From: Vibrio sp. Isolate32 | GTDB taxonomy: Bacteria; Pseudomonadota; Gammaproteobacteria; Enterobacterales; Vibrionaceae | Direction of reading: 5' to 3' | DNA length: 32,682 nt | Assembly: GCF_022397955.1 (NCBI RefSeq) | Contig: NZ_JAKEUQ010000018.1 | Location: forward strand, 30,343 to 63,024 | In this document: piece by piece, positions 1-8,412 of the stretch | How the letters are laid out: every line of letters begins with the position of its first letter | Position numbering within the stretch: position 1 is the first letter of the stretch | Position numbers and translations under genes: made by a program | The notes under the pieces: model-generated | What the model was told of the DNA's origin: nothing | The model's database searches: none | The model's input: only the letters and a program-made list of their open reading frames with translations

Positions 1-74
1 ACTTTCTCTGCTAGCTTCAGGGCTTCTGCTTTAAATTCAGGGGAATGGATAATACGTTTTTTCTTGCTTGTCAT
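1..74 (-). mobile_element. IS3-family transposase OrfA, 5' end only (cut by window edge)
   Basis: Reading leftwards from the ATG at 74-72, the frame gives MTSKKKRIIHSPEFKAEA and then continues through the left edge. A basic N-terminus followed by a 'SPEFKAEALKLAE' segment is the typical start of the helix-turn-helix OrfA protein of IS3-family transposases. A good ribosome binding site (GAGGTG) lies just upstream on the minus strand. Only about 25 residues are inside the window, so the subgroup, the frameshift to OrfB and the intactness of the element cannot be judged. The outer IS end should lie between about 75 and 130, because the adjacent gene relic is interrupted there. I could not define the terminal inverted repeat or a target duplication. 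Confidence 0.75.
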
Positions 75-102
75 GGTTCACCTCGTTAGTGATTGTACTC
101 AC

Positions 103-333
103 TTAACTCGATGTCCAAAACTGCTGGTGCGGATCATGGTTCTCTTCAAATACCTCGACACCCTTTTGACGAATACGATCAATCCAGTCTTCGGCCTTAT
201 TAACGCCGACACCAAAGTGATTAATCGCAGCCTCTTTTACCACTCGATGTTCATTGCGAATCGTAGTAGGCATTAATGCACTGTCATCAGTGTTTATGCA
301 TACAGGAGCTCGGAATAACATTTGAACTATCAA
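103..333 (-). pseudogene. 3' remnant of an adenosine-deaminase-like gene
   Basis: The open stretch contains VCINTDDSALMPTTIRNEH, then a helical tail with 'AEDWIDRIRQKGVEVFEEN', and stops at 103. An 'INTDD' strand followed by a T-[IL]-x-x-E-[HY] helix is the C-terminal pattern of adenosine deaminase-type amidohydrolases; the second Asp of that pattern belongs to the metal site. Everything before this (the HxH and catalytic His/Glu region) is missing. An in-frame TGA sits at 334-336 and there is no plausible start, so this is a decayed gene end. It lies between the IS3 element and the Zorya nuclease gene. In defence islands, large deaminases of this superfamily occur as RdrB of RADAR, but the piece is too short to tell RdrB from a housekeeping or other deaminase. 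Family assignment is from motif memory only. Confidence 0.45.
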
Positions 334-410
334 TCACTCTTATTGAGTCAATACACAAGCATGTACCCTCACTTAAATACGTATACTTGTTTCAAAAGCA
401 AACAGAAACT

Positions 411-1265
411 CTACACTTTCACTTTTCTAAGTTCCTTCAGATAAGACATTTCTTCATCAGAAAGCTTTATGTTACTGTGCTTAGGCTGTTTACTATGGCA
501 TTCCTTGCAAAGTGCCATCAGATTGGTAGGGTGACTATTAGATTTGACGCCATCTATGTGATGAGTATGTAGTAACGTCTTTCTCGAAACCAACGAAATA
601 CTACATTGTTCACAACAATATCGATGAATTTCTCTATAGGCTAAACTCATTGCCTGCCAATTTTCAGCGTATGAAAAAGAACTATACTCCGCATGACGTG
701 ATGGTAAGTATTCCTCTGGAAAGCTGCAATCACGCTCTTGAAGGAACTCCGAAAGGTTAAACTCCCGGCATACCTGTTCTTTTTCTTTTTCAGTAATCGC
801 ATCCAAATACGGCTTGTAGTCCAACTCTCTTAAGCAAGATTTACACACATGGAGAGTGACATCAATTTCTTCACCTTTTTCATTACAAATAGGCATCTTT
901 CCATTTAAATATTTTAGTGCGACAAATCGATTAAAACGGGAAGCCTCTTTTTCATCTTTAACCGTTTTACAATTGGTTAAATGGTATTTCTTTCCCTTTT
1001 TGTAAGGATCTCTTTCAACTTTTACGAGATTTTTATGCTCCTTGATATATACAATCACTGCATATCCATCATAGTGGAAGAGGTCATCAAATAACTCTAA
1101 ATCATCACTTGAGTCATTCATAACATCTGGCTTTCGATGTAATTGATACAACCTTTTAAAATCAATCGGTTTAAAGCGAATCGAAAAGTCGCTACTTTCT
1201 TTATCTGGTGAAGCGATACTATCAACTAACAGGTTAAATAGACTCAAATCAACGTTTAACTTCAT
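411..1265 (-). CDS. zorE: HNH endonuclease, ZorE-like effector of type II Zorya
   Basis: A 284-residue protein with a C-terminal HNH nuclease: C218-x2-C221, HTHH at 233-236 followed by DG, N248, and C253-x2-C256-H257. The Cys pairs would bind a structural zinc and the His/Asn residues the catalytic metal. The N-terminal 210 residues are unlike common HNH proteins and carry C99, C127 and a C141-x2-C144 pair, possibly a second zinc site. The start overlaps the zorB stop by ATGA, so the two are translationally coupled. In type II Zorya the ZorA-ZorB proton-driven envelope motor is paired with a single HNH protein, ZorE, thought to nick or degrade invading DNA. The assignment rests mainly on the HNH domain plus this context; sequence identity to known ZorE was not tested. 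Confidence 0.75.
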   Translation of the reverse strand: MKLNVDLSLFNLLVDSIASPDKESSDFSIRFKPIDFKRLYQLHRKPDVMNDSSDDLELFDDLFHYDGYAVIVYIKEHKNLVKVERDPYKKGKKYHLTNCKTVKDEKEASRFNRFVALKYLNGKMPICNEKGEEIDVTLHVCKSCLRELDYKPYLDAITEKEKEQVCREFNLSEFLQERDCSFPEEYLPSRHAEYSSFSYAENWQAMSLAYREIHRYCCEQCSISLVSRKTLLHTHHIDGVKSNSHPTNLMALCKECHSKQPKHSNIKLSDEEMSYLKELRKVKV

Positions 1266-1972
1266 AACTTCTCTAGAATTTCCTTCGCTTTAATTTCCGA
1301 TTTAGTCACAACCTTAAATGAGATGCGACGAGAGCGACGAGAGTCTTCTTTACCCGTACTATAAATCCTAATCTGAGAGGGGCCATAACCAATCGCCGCA
1401 AGCTTCTTCATAACCCACACCCCATGCTTATCTAATGCCCCATCAAAGTTCACCACTTTTTTAAACACTGCATTTGCTCTGCGTTGAGATAAAGCCATAT
1501 TTTCTTTATATGCTTCTAATTTATCTAGCCCATCCCAATTAGACGAAGTATGCCCTTCAATTTGAATCGCTTGGATATCCTCTTTATGTTGCTCTAACAC
1601 GTTAAGGTAACGGGGAAAGAATGCCTTGAGTGTATTAAGTAATGCTGGGGGTAAATCGTTACTTTCAGAGTCAAAGTGGTAAGGTTTTGCGTAAAAATCA
1701 ATACTAAGCGATTTGTCTTTGGCAAGCTCAACATGCCAATCAGAAAAATCCCGTGAAAACTCTTGCTGCAGAGCTATATGAATTCTGACTTGAGCTTCAC
1801 TGACAGTAATATCCATCTCCTTAATAGCACGCTTCTCTGCATCAATTCTGTTCATCAACGCAACGCTAATAAGTAAAAATATAACCATTAGCCCTGCCAT
1901 CAAGTCAGATACAGACAACCAATGATTTGACTCTGAACTTTCAGTCTCGTTACCAAATAAATCTTGAGACAT
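1262..1972 (-). CDS. zorB: ZorB-like Zorya motor subunit (MotB/OmpA-like, peptidoglycan binding)
   Basis: A 236-residue protein with one N-terminal membrane helix (about 22-40) that carries an acidic residue in the pattern SVSDLMAGLMVIFLL. D23 is at the position of the proton-carrying Asp of MotB/ZorB. The periplasmic part is an OmpA/MotB-type domain: IQIEGHTSS at 136-144, ALSQRRANAVF at 160-170, and an Arg-rich RRSRRISFK at 212-220, as in peptidoglycan-binding OmpA folds. With ZorA it should form an inner-membrane ion-driven complex anchored in the cell wall. Its start lies 1 bp after the zorA stop and its end overlaps the start of the HNH gene, so the three are clearly one operon. MotB or another OmpA-like protein is unlikely because no flagellar or Tol genes are nearby and the partner is ZorA-like. 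Confidence 0.88.
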   Translation of the reverse strand: MSQDLFGNETESSESNHWLSVSDLMAGLMVIFLLISVALMNRIDAEKRAIKEMDITVSEAQVRIHIALQQEFSRDFSDWHVELAKDKSLSIDFYAKPYHFDSESNDLPPALLNTLKAFFPRYLNVLEQHKEDIQAIQIEGHTSSNWDGLDKLEAYKENMALSQRRANAVFKKVVNFDGALDKHGVWVMKKLAAIGYGPSQIRIYSTGKEDSRRSRRISFKVVTKSEIKAKEILEKL

Positions 1973-1973
1973 A

Positions 1974-3536
1974 CTAGGCTACTTCTTCATTCTGTGTTCT
2001 AGCCAATGACAGTTCATCATCAGCTTGTCGGTCACTATTTTTATCCAAGACTCTAACTATCTGCGCTAACCCATTACCCAGATCGGTGAGCACACGTTCA
2101 AGCTCACGCTGTATTCCCTCTTCAAACGTTACTGACTGTGCAACTAAACTATTTTCTATTTGCTTTCCAATATTTATTGCAGCTTTAGACTGGATTCTTA
2201 CTGATTGTTCTATCTGGTCTTCTAATTTTTTATGCTGTTCTAAGGCAAACTGCCCACTCTTAGAGATCTGTTCTCGATGCTTTTCCATAAGTTCTTTGTC
2301 AACGTGTACTAATGTGTCACCAATGTTCTTAACATCACTCTTTGTACCTTTGACTAATGAGCTAAGCTGGCTATTTAGATCATCAACCGAATCTTTTAGC
2401 GTATTCTTAATCGACTCAGCAGCTGAGGAGAACTCGTGACTAATCGTCGCTACTTGCCTATGCGCATCGTTAATTTCACCCTTTATCTCATTAGAAACAT
2501 TTGAAAAATCACTACTAAGCTGTTTCGCATTGTTTTGCAAAGTAGAAGAAGCTGAACGAGCACCACTTTCCATGCTAGTACACACCTTGTCTAAAGAGCT
2601 ATTGACTGTTTTGCACAATTCATCCATCTTCCCCTCAATATCAGGTATAGCGGAAAGTGCATGTTGACGCATTTCAGCAAATACGGATATCCGCGCGTCT
2701 AGTTCATTCAATTGGTTCTGCCAGACATCCGTCGTATTCTCTAGGTTGCTCATCGCATTCGGTATGACTTGAGTGTGTGATGCAATATTCTCTAGCGCTA
2801 CTTCTGTCGCACTTACACTCTCGACAGCGCTCTCAAACGCATCCGTCAGTTGCGCCACTTGTTGTTTATAGTTACTTTGCCATTCGAGTAGCTTTACAAC
2901 CGAATCATCGAGCCTTTGGAAATTTGAACCAAACTGTCCTACAAGCCCTTTGTTAAAGTCTTTAATCGCTTCATTTAATGACTCAGCAATTTGTTGAGAA
3001 GTTTGCTGTGAAAGAGAGGAGGAAAAGTCGCGTAATTCTTGGCTGAGTAAGTCGAAACTCTGTTGACTCTCTTTATTTCCTTGCTCAGTCGCTCTTGTCA
3101 TTTTTTTTAACTCAGACAAAATCGCATTTTGGCTAGAGTCATTATTTTTGTTTCCTTCTTTTAGTACCTGATGCATTTGCTTTGCTGTGACAACACTACG
3201 ATTTTTATCAAGCTTTAAATGAATGAGCCCCTTCAATACTATTGAACCTAGCATACCAATAATACTGGACCAAAAAGCAAGGCTGAGGCCATCTAATAAT
3301 GAAGAGATACTATTATTTAGATTATTCGGATCAAACGAAAGTAGTCCGATCGCAATTCCTAAAAAGGTAAAAAAGACACCACCTGTAGTCAGGTGGCTTG
3401 GGAACTGGCGAACTAAAATAGAGGCCTTCTCCCTATATATCAGAACAAGACCCTGAAAAAATATCCCCCCCAAAATAAAAAACGACACCTTTAATACGGT
3501 GTTTGGATCGAGGCTCGATAAGAACTCTGTAAACAT
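1974..3536 (-). CDS. zorA: ZorA-like Zorya motor subunit (MotA/TolQ/ExbB-like with long coiled-coil tail)
   Basis: A 520-residue protein with three hydrophobic segments (about 14-34, 49-67 and 83-105). The second contains TTGGVFFTFLGIAIGL, the Gly/Thr-rich pore helix typical of the MotA/TolQ/ExbB/ZorA superfamily. After residue 110 comes about 400 residues of Gln/Ser/Asp-rich helical sequence without further membrane segments, predicted to form the long cytoplasmic coiled-coil tail that distinguishes ZorA from flagellar MotA. It would pair with ZorB as a proton-driven motor that transmits an infection signal through the tail to the effector nuclease. An AAGGA ribosome site precedes the ATG at 3536. 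It begins only 65 bp downstream of hsdR on the same strand, so read-through from the restriction operon is possible. The length suits the shorter type II ZorA rather than the longer type I form. Confidence 0.87.
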   Translation of the reverse strand: MFTEFLSSLDPNTVLKVSFFILGGIFFQGLVLIYREKASILVRQFPSHLTTGGVFFTFLGIAIGLLSFDPNNLNNSISSLLDGLSLAFWSSIIGMLGSIVLKGLIHLKLDKNRSVVTAKQMHQVLKEGNKNNDSSQNAILSELKKMTRATEQGNKESQQSFDLLSQELRDFSSSLSQQTSQQIAESLNEAIKDFNKGLVGQFGSNFQRLDDSVVKLLEWQSNYKQQVAQLTDAFESAVESVSATEVALENIASHTQVIPNAMSNLENTTDVWQNQLNELDARISVFAEMRQHALSAIPDIEGKMDELCKTVNSSLDKVCTSMESGARSASSTLQNNAKQLSSDFSNVSNEIKGEINDAHRQVATISHEFSSAAESIKNTLKDSVDDLNSQLSSLVKGTKSDVKNIGDTLVHVDKELMEKHREQISKSGQFALEQHKKLEDQIEQSVRIQSKAAINIGKQIENSLVAQSVTFEEGIQRELERVLTDLGNGLAQIVRVLDKNSDRQADDELSLARTQNEEVA

Positions 3537-3587
3537 AATACATCCTTGCCAAATTAACGTTTAGAGCTAGAAATGCTCCATTCTTAG

Positions 3588-3608
3588 TGGGTGATTAGTT
3601 ATCACCCA
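3588..3608 (-). promoter_or_regulatory. 8-bp hairpin over the hsdR stop, in the zorA leader
   Basis: TGGGTGAT at 3588-3595 and ATCACCCA at 3601-3608 are perfect inverted repeats with a 5-base loop. The right arm contains the hsdR stop codon. No T-run follows on the minus strand, so this is not a classic intrinsic terminator. It may be a 3'-end stabiliser or may limit read-through into zorA. Confidence 0.35.
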
Positions 3609-6600
3609 TTCTTCTTATAATTCTCAGCCTGCTCTAGCACGCCTTTGTAAACATCATCGTTGGCTACTGGTGGGAAGCCGTATTTGTGTAGCAGTAAGAT
3701 TAAATCCACTTTCAATTTGGCTTTGATATCATCGCGCCCTGCCCAGTCTGGATATTGGGCGACATTGTCTACCGTAGTTTTCATCTCCTTCGCCAATTCG
3801 AGCATCTTGTCATCGTCGTAAGTGAAATCGTATTTCTTGCGCATGTGGTTCAAGATATCGAGGAACGCTTTCTCTTCTAGATCGATGCCTAGGTCTTCAA
3901 ACGAGCCCATTTCTTTGACTATATCAAAGATAATGTCCGTCATTTCTTGAGAGAAGGTATCGAACTCCTCACCATTCAACACATCATTTTCACGACGTTC
4001 GTTGTATTGCTCCACCAGCGATTGGAAGCGCTTAGAGAAGTTCATCCCCTGTAGCTGGTTGACCTTTTTAAAGTCACTTATCGCCTTCTCTAGTAGTTTT
4101 TGAAGCAACTGAATCTTGGTGTTAGGCAACTTAATCTTGTTGATTCGAGCTAGGTAATCTTCGTCAAAAATATCGATAGCTTCGGCGTGCTCATCACCAA
4201 TAGTAAAGATCTCTTCTACCCCATCGGCACGAAGTGCTTCTGCTACTAACTCACGAACACGCTTATTCATTTGTGCCATGTCTGGTGCATCACCTTTGGT
4301 TAGCTTAAAGATGATAGAGCGTACTGCGATATAGAAGTGAATTTGATCACGCTCTTGCTGAGATAACAATTCACTACCACAGCAAACATCGTAAGCCGCC
4401 TTCATACGGCCGACTAAAGCCATGAAACGGGTTTCGCCTTTCTTGGTTTGAAGAATGTATTCTGCCGACTGATTAAGGCACTCTAGCTGTTTACACGGCT
4501 TTCCTGTGTAATAACCTGACGTATCGAACTTGTGGAACATCTGTCTTAATAAATCGAGGTGGTTCTTCACCTCAATAACGGAAAAACGAATATCTTCAAA
4601 GTTAGTCTCATCAGCCTTTGAATACATCGCTAAGGCTTGATTCATACGCGACTTGATACCAATGTAATCGACAACCAGCCCTTTCGCCTTGCCTTCAAAC
4701 TTACGGTTAACACGTGAGATAGTTTGAATCAGGTTGTGTTTCTGCAACGGCTTATCGATGTAGATAGTATCCAATTCAGGAACGTCAAAACCTGTTAGCC
4801 ACATATCGACCACTATGGCTATTTTGAAGTTCGACTTGGAGCTCTTAAACTGCTGGTCGAGTGATTTTCGATATTCCTTTGTCCCTAGCAGGCTGTACTG
4901 ATCAGGGTCATCGTCTTTACCGCGCGTCATCACCATTTGCACCATCGCAAGTGGCTTTAACTCTTCTTTCTCTTTATCAGTCAGCTCGACGCCATCAATT
5001 GATAGCTTTTCCTCGAACCATTCTGGCTTTAAGATTTTGACTTGCTTATAAAAATCAAACGCGATTTCACGACTCGCACAGACAAACATCGCCTTGCCCT
5101 TTATCGTAGAACCTTCTTTAACTCGCCCTTCATAATGTTCAACAAAGTCTTTCGCCAAAGCTTCAATACGGTCAGAGTCACCAAGGATCGCGTTCATATT
5201 GGCAGAAGCTTTCTTGCTCTCTTCTATCTGATGTTCATTAGTGCCAGCTTCTGCGCACGCTTGGTAGTATTTCTCTACCTCTTCTAGCTTGCTGTTATCA
5301 AGAATGACTTTAGCGGCTCGGCCTTCATAAACAATACGAACCGTAATTTCATCATTAACAGATTCTGTCATGGTGTAGCTGTCTACTGGATCACCGAATA
5401 CATCAAGGGTGGCATCAATCGGTGTTCCGGTGAAACCAACGTAAGTCGCGCTTGGAAGAGAATCGTGCAGATACTTAGCAAAGCCGTATGTCTCTTTCAC
5501 ATCGACGGCTACACCATCTTGATATTTGATCACCACTTTCTTATCGAGGTTGACCTGTGAACGGTGCGCTTCATCGGAAATACAGATGATATTAGTACGC
5601 TCTGAAAGCAATTCGATGTCTTCGGTAAACTTATGAATGGTAGTCAGGAACACACCACCGCTTTTGATGCCTTGCAGTTTGTCTCTTAAGTCTTGGCGGC
5701 TTTTAACTGGCACTACCATCTCATCACCAATGTAATCAGAGGCGTTACAGAACTGCTTAGAAAGCTGGTCATCGAGATCGTTACGATCGGTAATAAGTAC
5801 AATGGTTGGGCTTTCGAAATCGATGCTTTTCATCAGTAGGCGCGATAGAAATTGCATGGTAAAGCTTTTACCACACCCTGTTGCACCAAAGTAAGTACCG
5901 CCTTTACCACTACCGTATGGCTTACGTTCTTTGTCGATGTTGTAGTAAAGCTTACGCGCCGCGTAGTACTGCGGGTAACGGCAACAGATTTTTATCTCTT
6001 TCTTAGAGGTATCAGGGAAGAAGACAAAGTTCTTCACTACATCAAGTAATCTGGTTTGGTTAAACAACCCGGCAATCATGGTATAGAGGGAGTTAATACC
6101 CTCTTTTTCGGTAGACTCGTTGCCCGTTACTTTTCGCCATGCGTAGAAGAACTCATACGGCGCAAACAGGTTGCCCATTTTGTTGTTCACACCATCACTG
6201 ATGATGCACATCGCGTTGTAGACGAACAGCTTGGGAATATCACGGCGATAACGAACGCAGATTTGCTTCCACGCATCAAAAATGGTCGCGTCTTTCTCTC
6301 GCACGGCACTTTTGAATTCAAACACCACTAGCGGTAAGCCGTTCACATAAAGGATGCCATCAGGTATTCTTACCTGTTCATCGACACCCTCAATCTCTAA
6401 CTGGTTAACGATTTTGTAGATATTGGTGTCAGTCGCTTCTAACCGATTTGTTTCTAGGTACGTAACCTTACCTTCAGCAACTTTTGTTTCAGAGTTATCT
6501 GGTTTAGATTTATTCTCTAGCAACGGCACAAACATCAAGCGTAAGGCTTGTGCCAAATGTCTTGTATCGATTAACTCAATATAGAGGTCTTTCTTTGAGC

Positions 6601-6898
6601 GATCTTCACGCTTAAACAAGAAGCCATTAGTCAGCCATTGGCAGAAGGTTTTATTGCTGTGGTACAAATCACTGGCAGGCAACGTTGAGATCATACGCAC
6701 AATGGTGTCGATTTCGCTCTCGGTTATACCATCGCCTCGATACTGCTTAGCAAGGTAGCGTCGTAAGTCATCTAAAATGAGCACTTGTTCTTTGTCTTCA
6801 CGCGCTATTTGTTCACCCACTACGTGTGGGTAGCCTTGCTCACCCAATAGCTCAATAATGGCCTGTTCGAGTTTGGCTTCAGTAAATTTTAAGCTCAT
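3602..6898 (-). CDS. hsdR: Type I restriction enzyme, R subunit (endonuclease/translocase)
   Basis: A 1098-residue protein, full length for HsdR. The N-terminal PD-(D/E)xK nuclease core is visible as D180, then LVVFEFKSA with E194 and K196. The SF2 motor follows: Walker A GATGCGKS at 338-345, the DEAH box at 442-445 in ICISDEAHRSQ, the GFTGTPI motif, and QTISRVNRKF near motif VI. It translocates DNA using ATP and cuts at a distance when the HsdMS complex meets an unmethylated site. The C-terminus carries the helical region that docks on the methyltransferase. No frameshift or lost catalytic residue is seen. It is separated from hsdS by 239 bp containing an inverted-repeat element, which is unusual for this operon, so it may have its own promoter or depend on read-through. 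Confidence 0.96.
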   Translation of the reverse strand: MSLKFTEAKLEQAIIELLGEQGYPHVVGEQIAREDKEQVLILDDLRRYLAKQYRGDGITESEIDTIVRMISTLPASDLYHSNKTFCQWLTNGFLFKREDRSKKDLYIELIDTRHLAQALRLMFVPLLENKSKPDNSETKVAEGKVTYLETNRLEATDTNIYKIVNQLEIEGVDEQVRIPDGILYVNGLPLVVFEFKSAVREKDATIFDAWKQICVRYRRDIPKLFVYNAMCIISDGVNNKMGNLFAPYEFFYAWRKVTGNESTEKEGINSLYTMIAGLFNQTRLLDVVKNFVFFPDTSKKEIKICCRYPQYYAARKLYYNIDKERKPYGSGKGGTYFGATGCGKSFTMQFLSRLLMKSIDFESPTIVLITDRNDLDDQLSKQFCNASDYIGDEMVVPVKSRQDLRDKLQGIKSGGVFLTTIHKFTEDIELLSERTNIICISDEAHRSQVNLDKKVVIKYQDGVAVDVKETYGFAKYLHDSLPSATYVGFTGTPIDATLDVFGDPVDSYTMTESVNDEITVRIVYEGRAAKVILDNSKLEEVEKYYQACAEAGTNEHQIEESKKASANMNAILGDSDRIEALAKDFVEHYEGRVKEGSTIKGKAMFVCASREIAFDFYKQVKILKPEWFEEKLSIDGVELTDKEKEELKPLAMVQMVMTRGKDDDPDQYSLLGTKEYRKSLDQQFKSSKSNFKIAIVVDMWLTGFDVPELDTIYIDKPLQKHNLIQTISRVNRKFEGKAKGLVVDYIGIKSRMNQALAMYSKADETNFEDIRFSVIEVKNHLDLLRQMFHKFDTSGYYTGKPCKQLECLNQSAEYILQTKKGETRFMALVGRMKAAYDVCCGSELLSQQERDQIHFYIAVRSIIFKLTKGDAPDMAQMNKRVRELVAEALRADGVEEIFTIGDEHAEAIDIFDEDYLARINKIKLPNTKIQLLQKLLEKAISDFKKVNQLQGMNFSKRFQSLVEQYNERRENDVLNGEEFDTFSQEMTDIIFDIVKEMGSFEDLGIDLEEKAFLDILNHMRKKYDFTYDDDKMLELAKEMKTTVDNVAQYPDWAGRDDIKAKLKVDLILLLHKYGFPPVANDDVYKGVLEQAENYKKNG

Positions 6899-7029
6899 CG
6901 CCTTTTCCTACTGCTGTTTGACGTTGTTTGTTGTTTTCTAGATTGAGTTATTTGAGTTTTATTTTGGTGTAAATCGGTTTTGTTCTGTCATCTGAGGTGT
7001 GTTTGATTCGCCACCTTAGAACTTCACCT

Positions 7030-7133
7030 TCGTCATCTCAGAACCGAGGGACGAGGTATCTGAGATCTCGCTTTTCATCACCACCAAAAACGAGATTCCT
7101 GATAAGTTCGTCCCTCACTTTCTGGAATGACGA
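7030..7133. repeat. Palindromic intergenic repeat element (REP/MITE-like) between hsdS and hsdR
   Basis: Two arms of about 41-43 bases, 7030-7070 and 7091-7133, are inverted copies of each other. Reading both in the same sense they share TCGTCAT, CAGAA, GAGGGACGA and ATCTCG in the same order, with about ten differences. The 20-base spacer (7071-7090) is unrelated. The RNA would form a long imperfect hairpin. This has the shape of the short dispersed palindromic repeats common in Vibrio intergenic DNA. No second copy was noticed elsewhere in the window. Confidence 0.7.
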
Positions 7134-7137
7134 AAGG

Positions 7138-8412
7138 TTACTCCGCCAGCGCTTTAGCTTGTTCTACTTGTACACTTTCTAAGTCGATTTCGCCGGAAAG
7201 CAATTTCGGAAGCAAGGTGTCACGAAGCTTAGCTAACTCCAAACTTTGAAGGTCATTGGCATATAGACGATCGAATAATGGCCTTACAAGGTCACCAAAG
7301 TTCTGCATTAAATCATCGCATGGGATGATAAACTCCATTTCCTTAATATGGTTTGTATTGACATACTTTTGGACTGTGCCCAACGCCCGAACTTTCAAGA
7401 AGTGAAGTTGGTGTTTGGAGTTTAGATTTGTAAGCATGAAATTTACGTCAATGTTTGACTTACACCTAATGCGACCAACCCTCTGATTTAGTATATATTT
7501 ATCAGATTCAGTGATTATACCTGTCTTTCCCAATATACCCATCGCTTGAGTCATATCAGTCATAGCCATAACCAAGTCATCTTTGTTTAAATGATGTTTT
7601 TGGTGTTTTGGCAAATTGTAAATTTCTTCAGAGACGTATTTATCATGAGAAGTTTGAATAAATTTCCCCTCTGTACTGATGTTCCCCAAATCAACGACCG
7701 AGAATCCTTTATCTGAGTAACCAGTTGTATAGAAGGCAAATCCATTTTGGAATTCAGCTACTTCTTCCAGAGATCTAACATTCCACCCCTCAGGAATCAA
7801 ACCCACCTCAGACTCAACGAACTTTTCTGGGAAAAGCGAGGCAGTGGCGGCATCCATCCCTTTTGGCTGTTCGCCATTCATTTTGGCTTTTACAGGGTCG
7901 AAATCGACAAACCAAGACTTGAAGATGGCTTGCGCCATTTGCTCTAGGGTTTGGTTGATTTGGTTGTTGAGGGTGATTTTTTTATCTAGATCTCGTAAAT
8001 GAGTAGCTAACTTATTCTGATATTTAGGGCACTTTGGAACAGATACCTTAGCTCTGTGAAGGTCATTCCTATTTACCCCGGGCACAGCACCTTTGTCCGT
8101 ATAGTCTTTATAAGATACGGTTTTCAAATAGTAATAGATAAATAATGGATCATTCCCCTTAAAATCTTTTACATAAAGCGTTGTATTTAGAGGCCAAAAA
8201 TCTTCTTCTATATAAAACACCTGCCCAATCGTGCCATATCGACCAGTTACAACACCCGGTGATTTTATTTTCACTTCATTATGTAAACCGGAATGCCCAG
8301 AAGATGAAACAACAGGTACACTTCCATTTATCCGCTTTGTTTTAGGAAGGTCATATCCACGTTTCAGCTCAATGACATCACCTAGCTCAGTATTTATCCA
8401 TTCATTCCCCAT
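7138..8412 (-). CDS. hsdS: Type I restriction enzyme, S (specificity) subunit
   Basis: About 424 residues from the preferred ATG at 8412, which follows a GGAGG site (8422-8426) and overlaps the end of hsdM by 11 bases. The frame is open to 8457, but that region lies inside hsdM and has no ribosome site. It has the classical two-half layout. The first target recognition domain (MGNEWINTELGDVIELKRGY onward) is followed by a central helix (HLRDLDKKITLNNQINQ, then LEQMAQAIFKSWFVDFDPV). The second recognition domain (GLIPEGWNVRSLEEVAEFQNG onward) is followed by the distal helix near LRDTLLPKLLSGEIDL. It sets the bipartite DNA site recognised by the HsdM2S methylase and the full restriction complex. 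Both recognition domains are complete; no repeats suggesting phase variation were seen. Confidence 0.94.
   Translation of the reverse strand: MGNEWINTELGDVIELKRGYDLPKTKRINGSVPVVSSSGHSGLHNEVKIKSPGVVTGRYGTIGQVFYIEEDFWPLNTTLYVKDFKGNDPLFIYYYLKTVSYKDYTDKGAVPGVNRNDLHRAKVSVPKCPKYQNKLATHLRDLDKKITLNNQINQTLEQMAQAIFKSWFVDFDPVKAKMNGEQPKGMDAATASLFPEKFVESEVGLIPEGWNVRSLEEVAEFQNGFAFYTTGYSDKGFSVVDLGNISTEGKFIQTSHDKYVSEEIYNLPKHQKHHLNKDDLVMAMTDMTQAMGILGKTGIITESDKYILNQRVGRIRCKSNIDVNFMLTNLNSKHQLHFLKVRALGTVQKYVNTNHIKEMEFIIPCDDLMQNFGDLVRPLFDRLYANDLQSLELAKLRDTLLPKLLSGEIDLESVQVEQAKALAE

Noticed and set aside
1262..3536. Flagellar MotA/MotB pair or TolQ/TolR
   Set aside because: The long cytoplasmic coiled-coil tail of the first protein, the adjoining HNH nuclease and the defence-gene context fit Zorya; no flagellar or tol genes are present.
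5042..6331. Several plus-strand open frames inside hsdR
   Set aside because: Shadow frames opposite a long, motif-complete gene; no ribosome sites or domain features.
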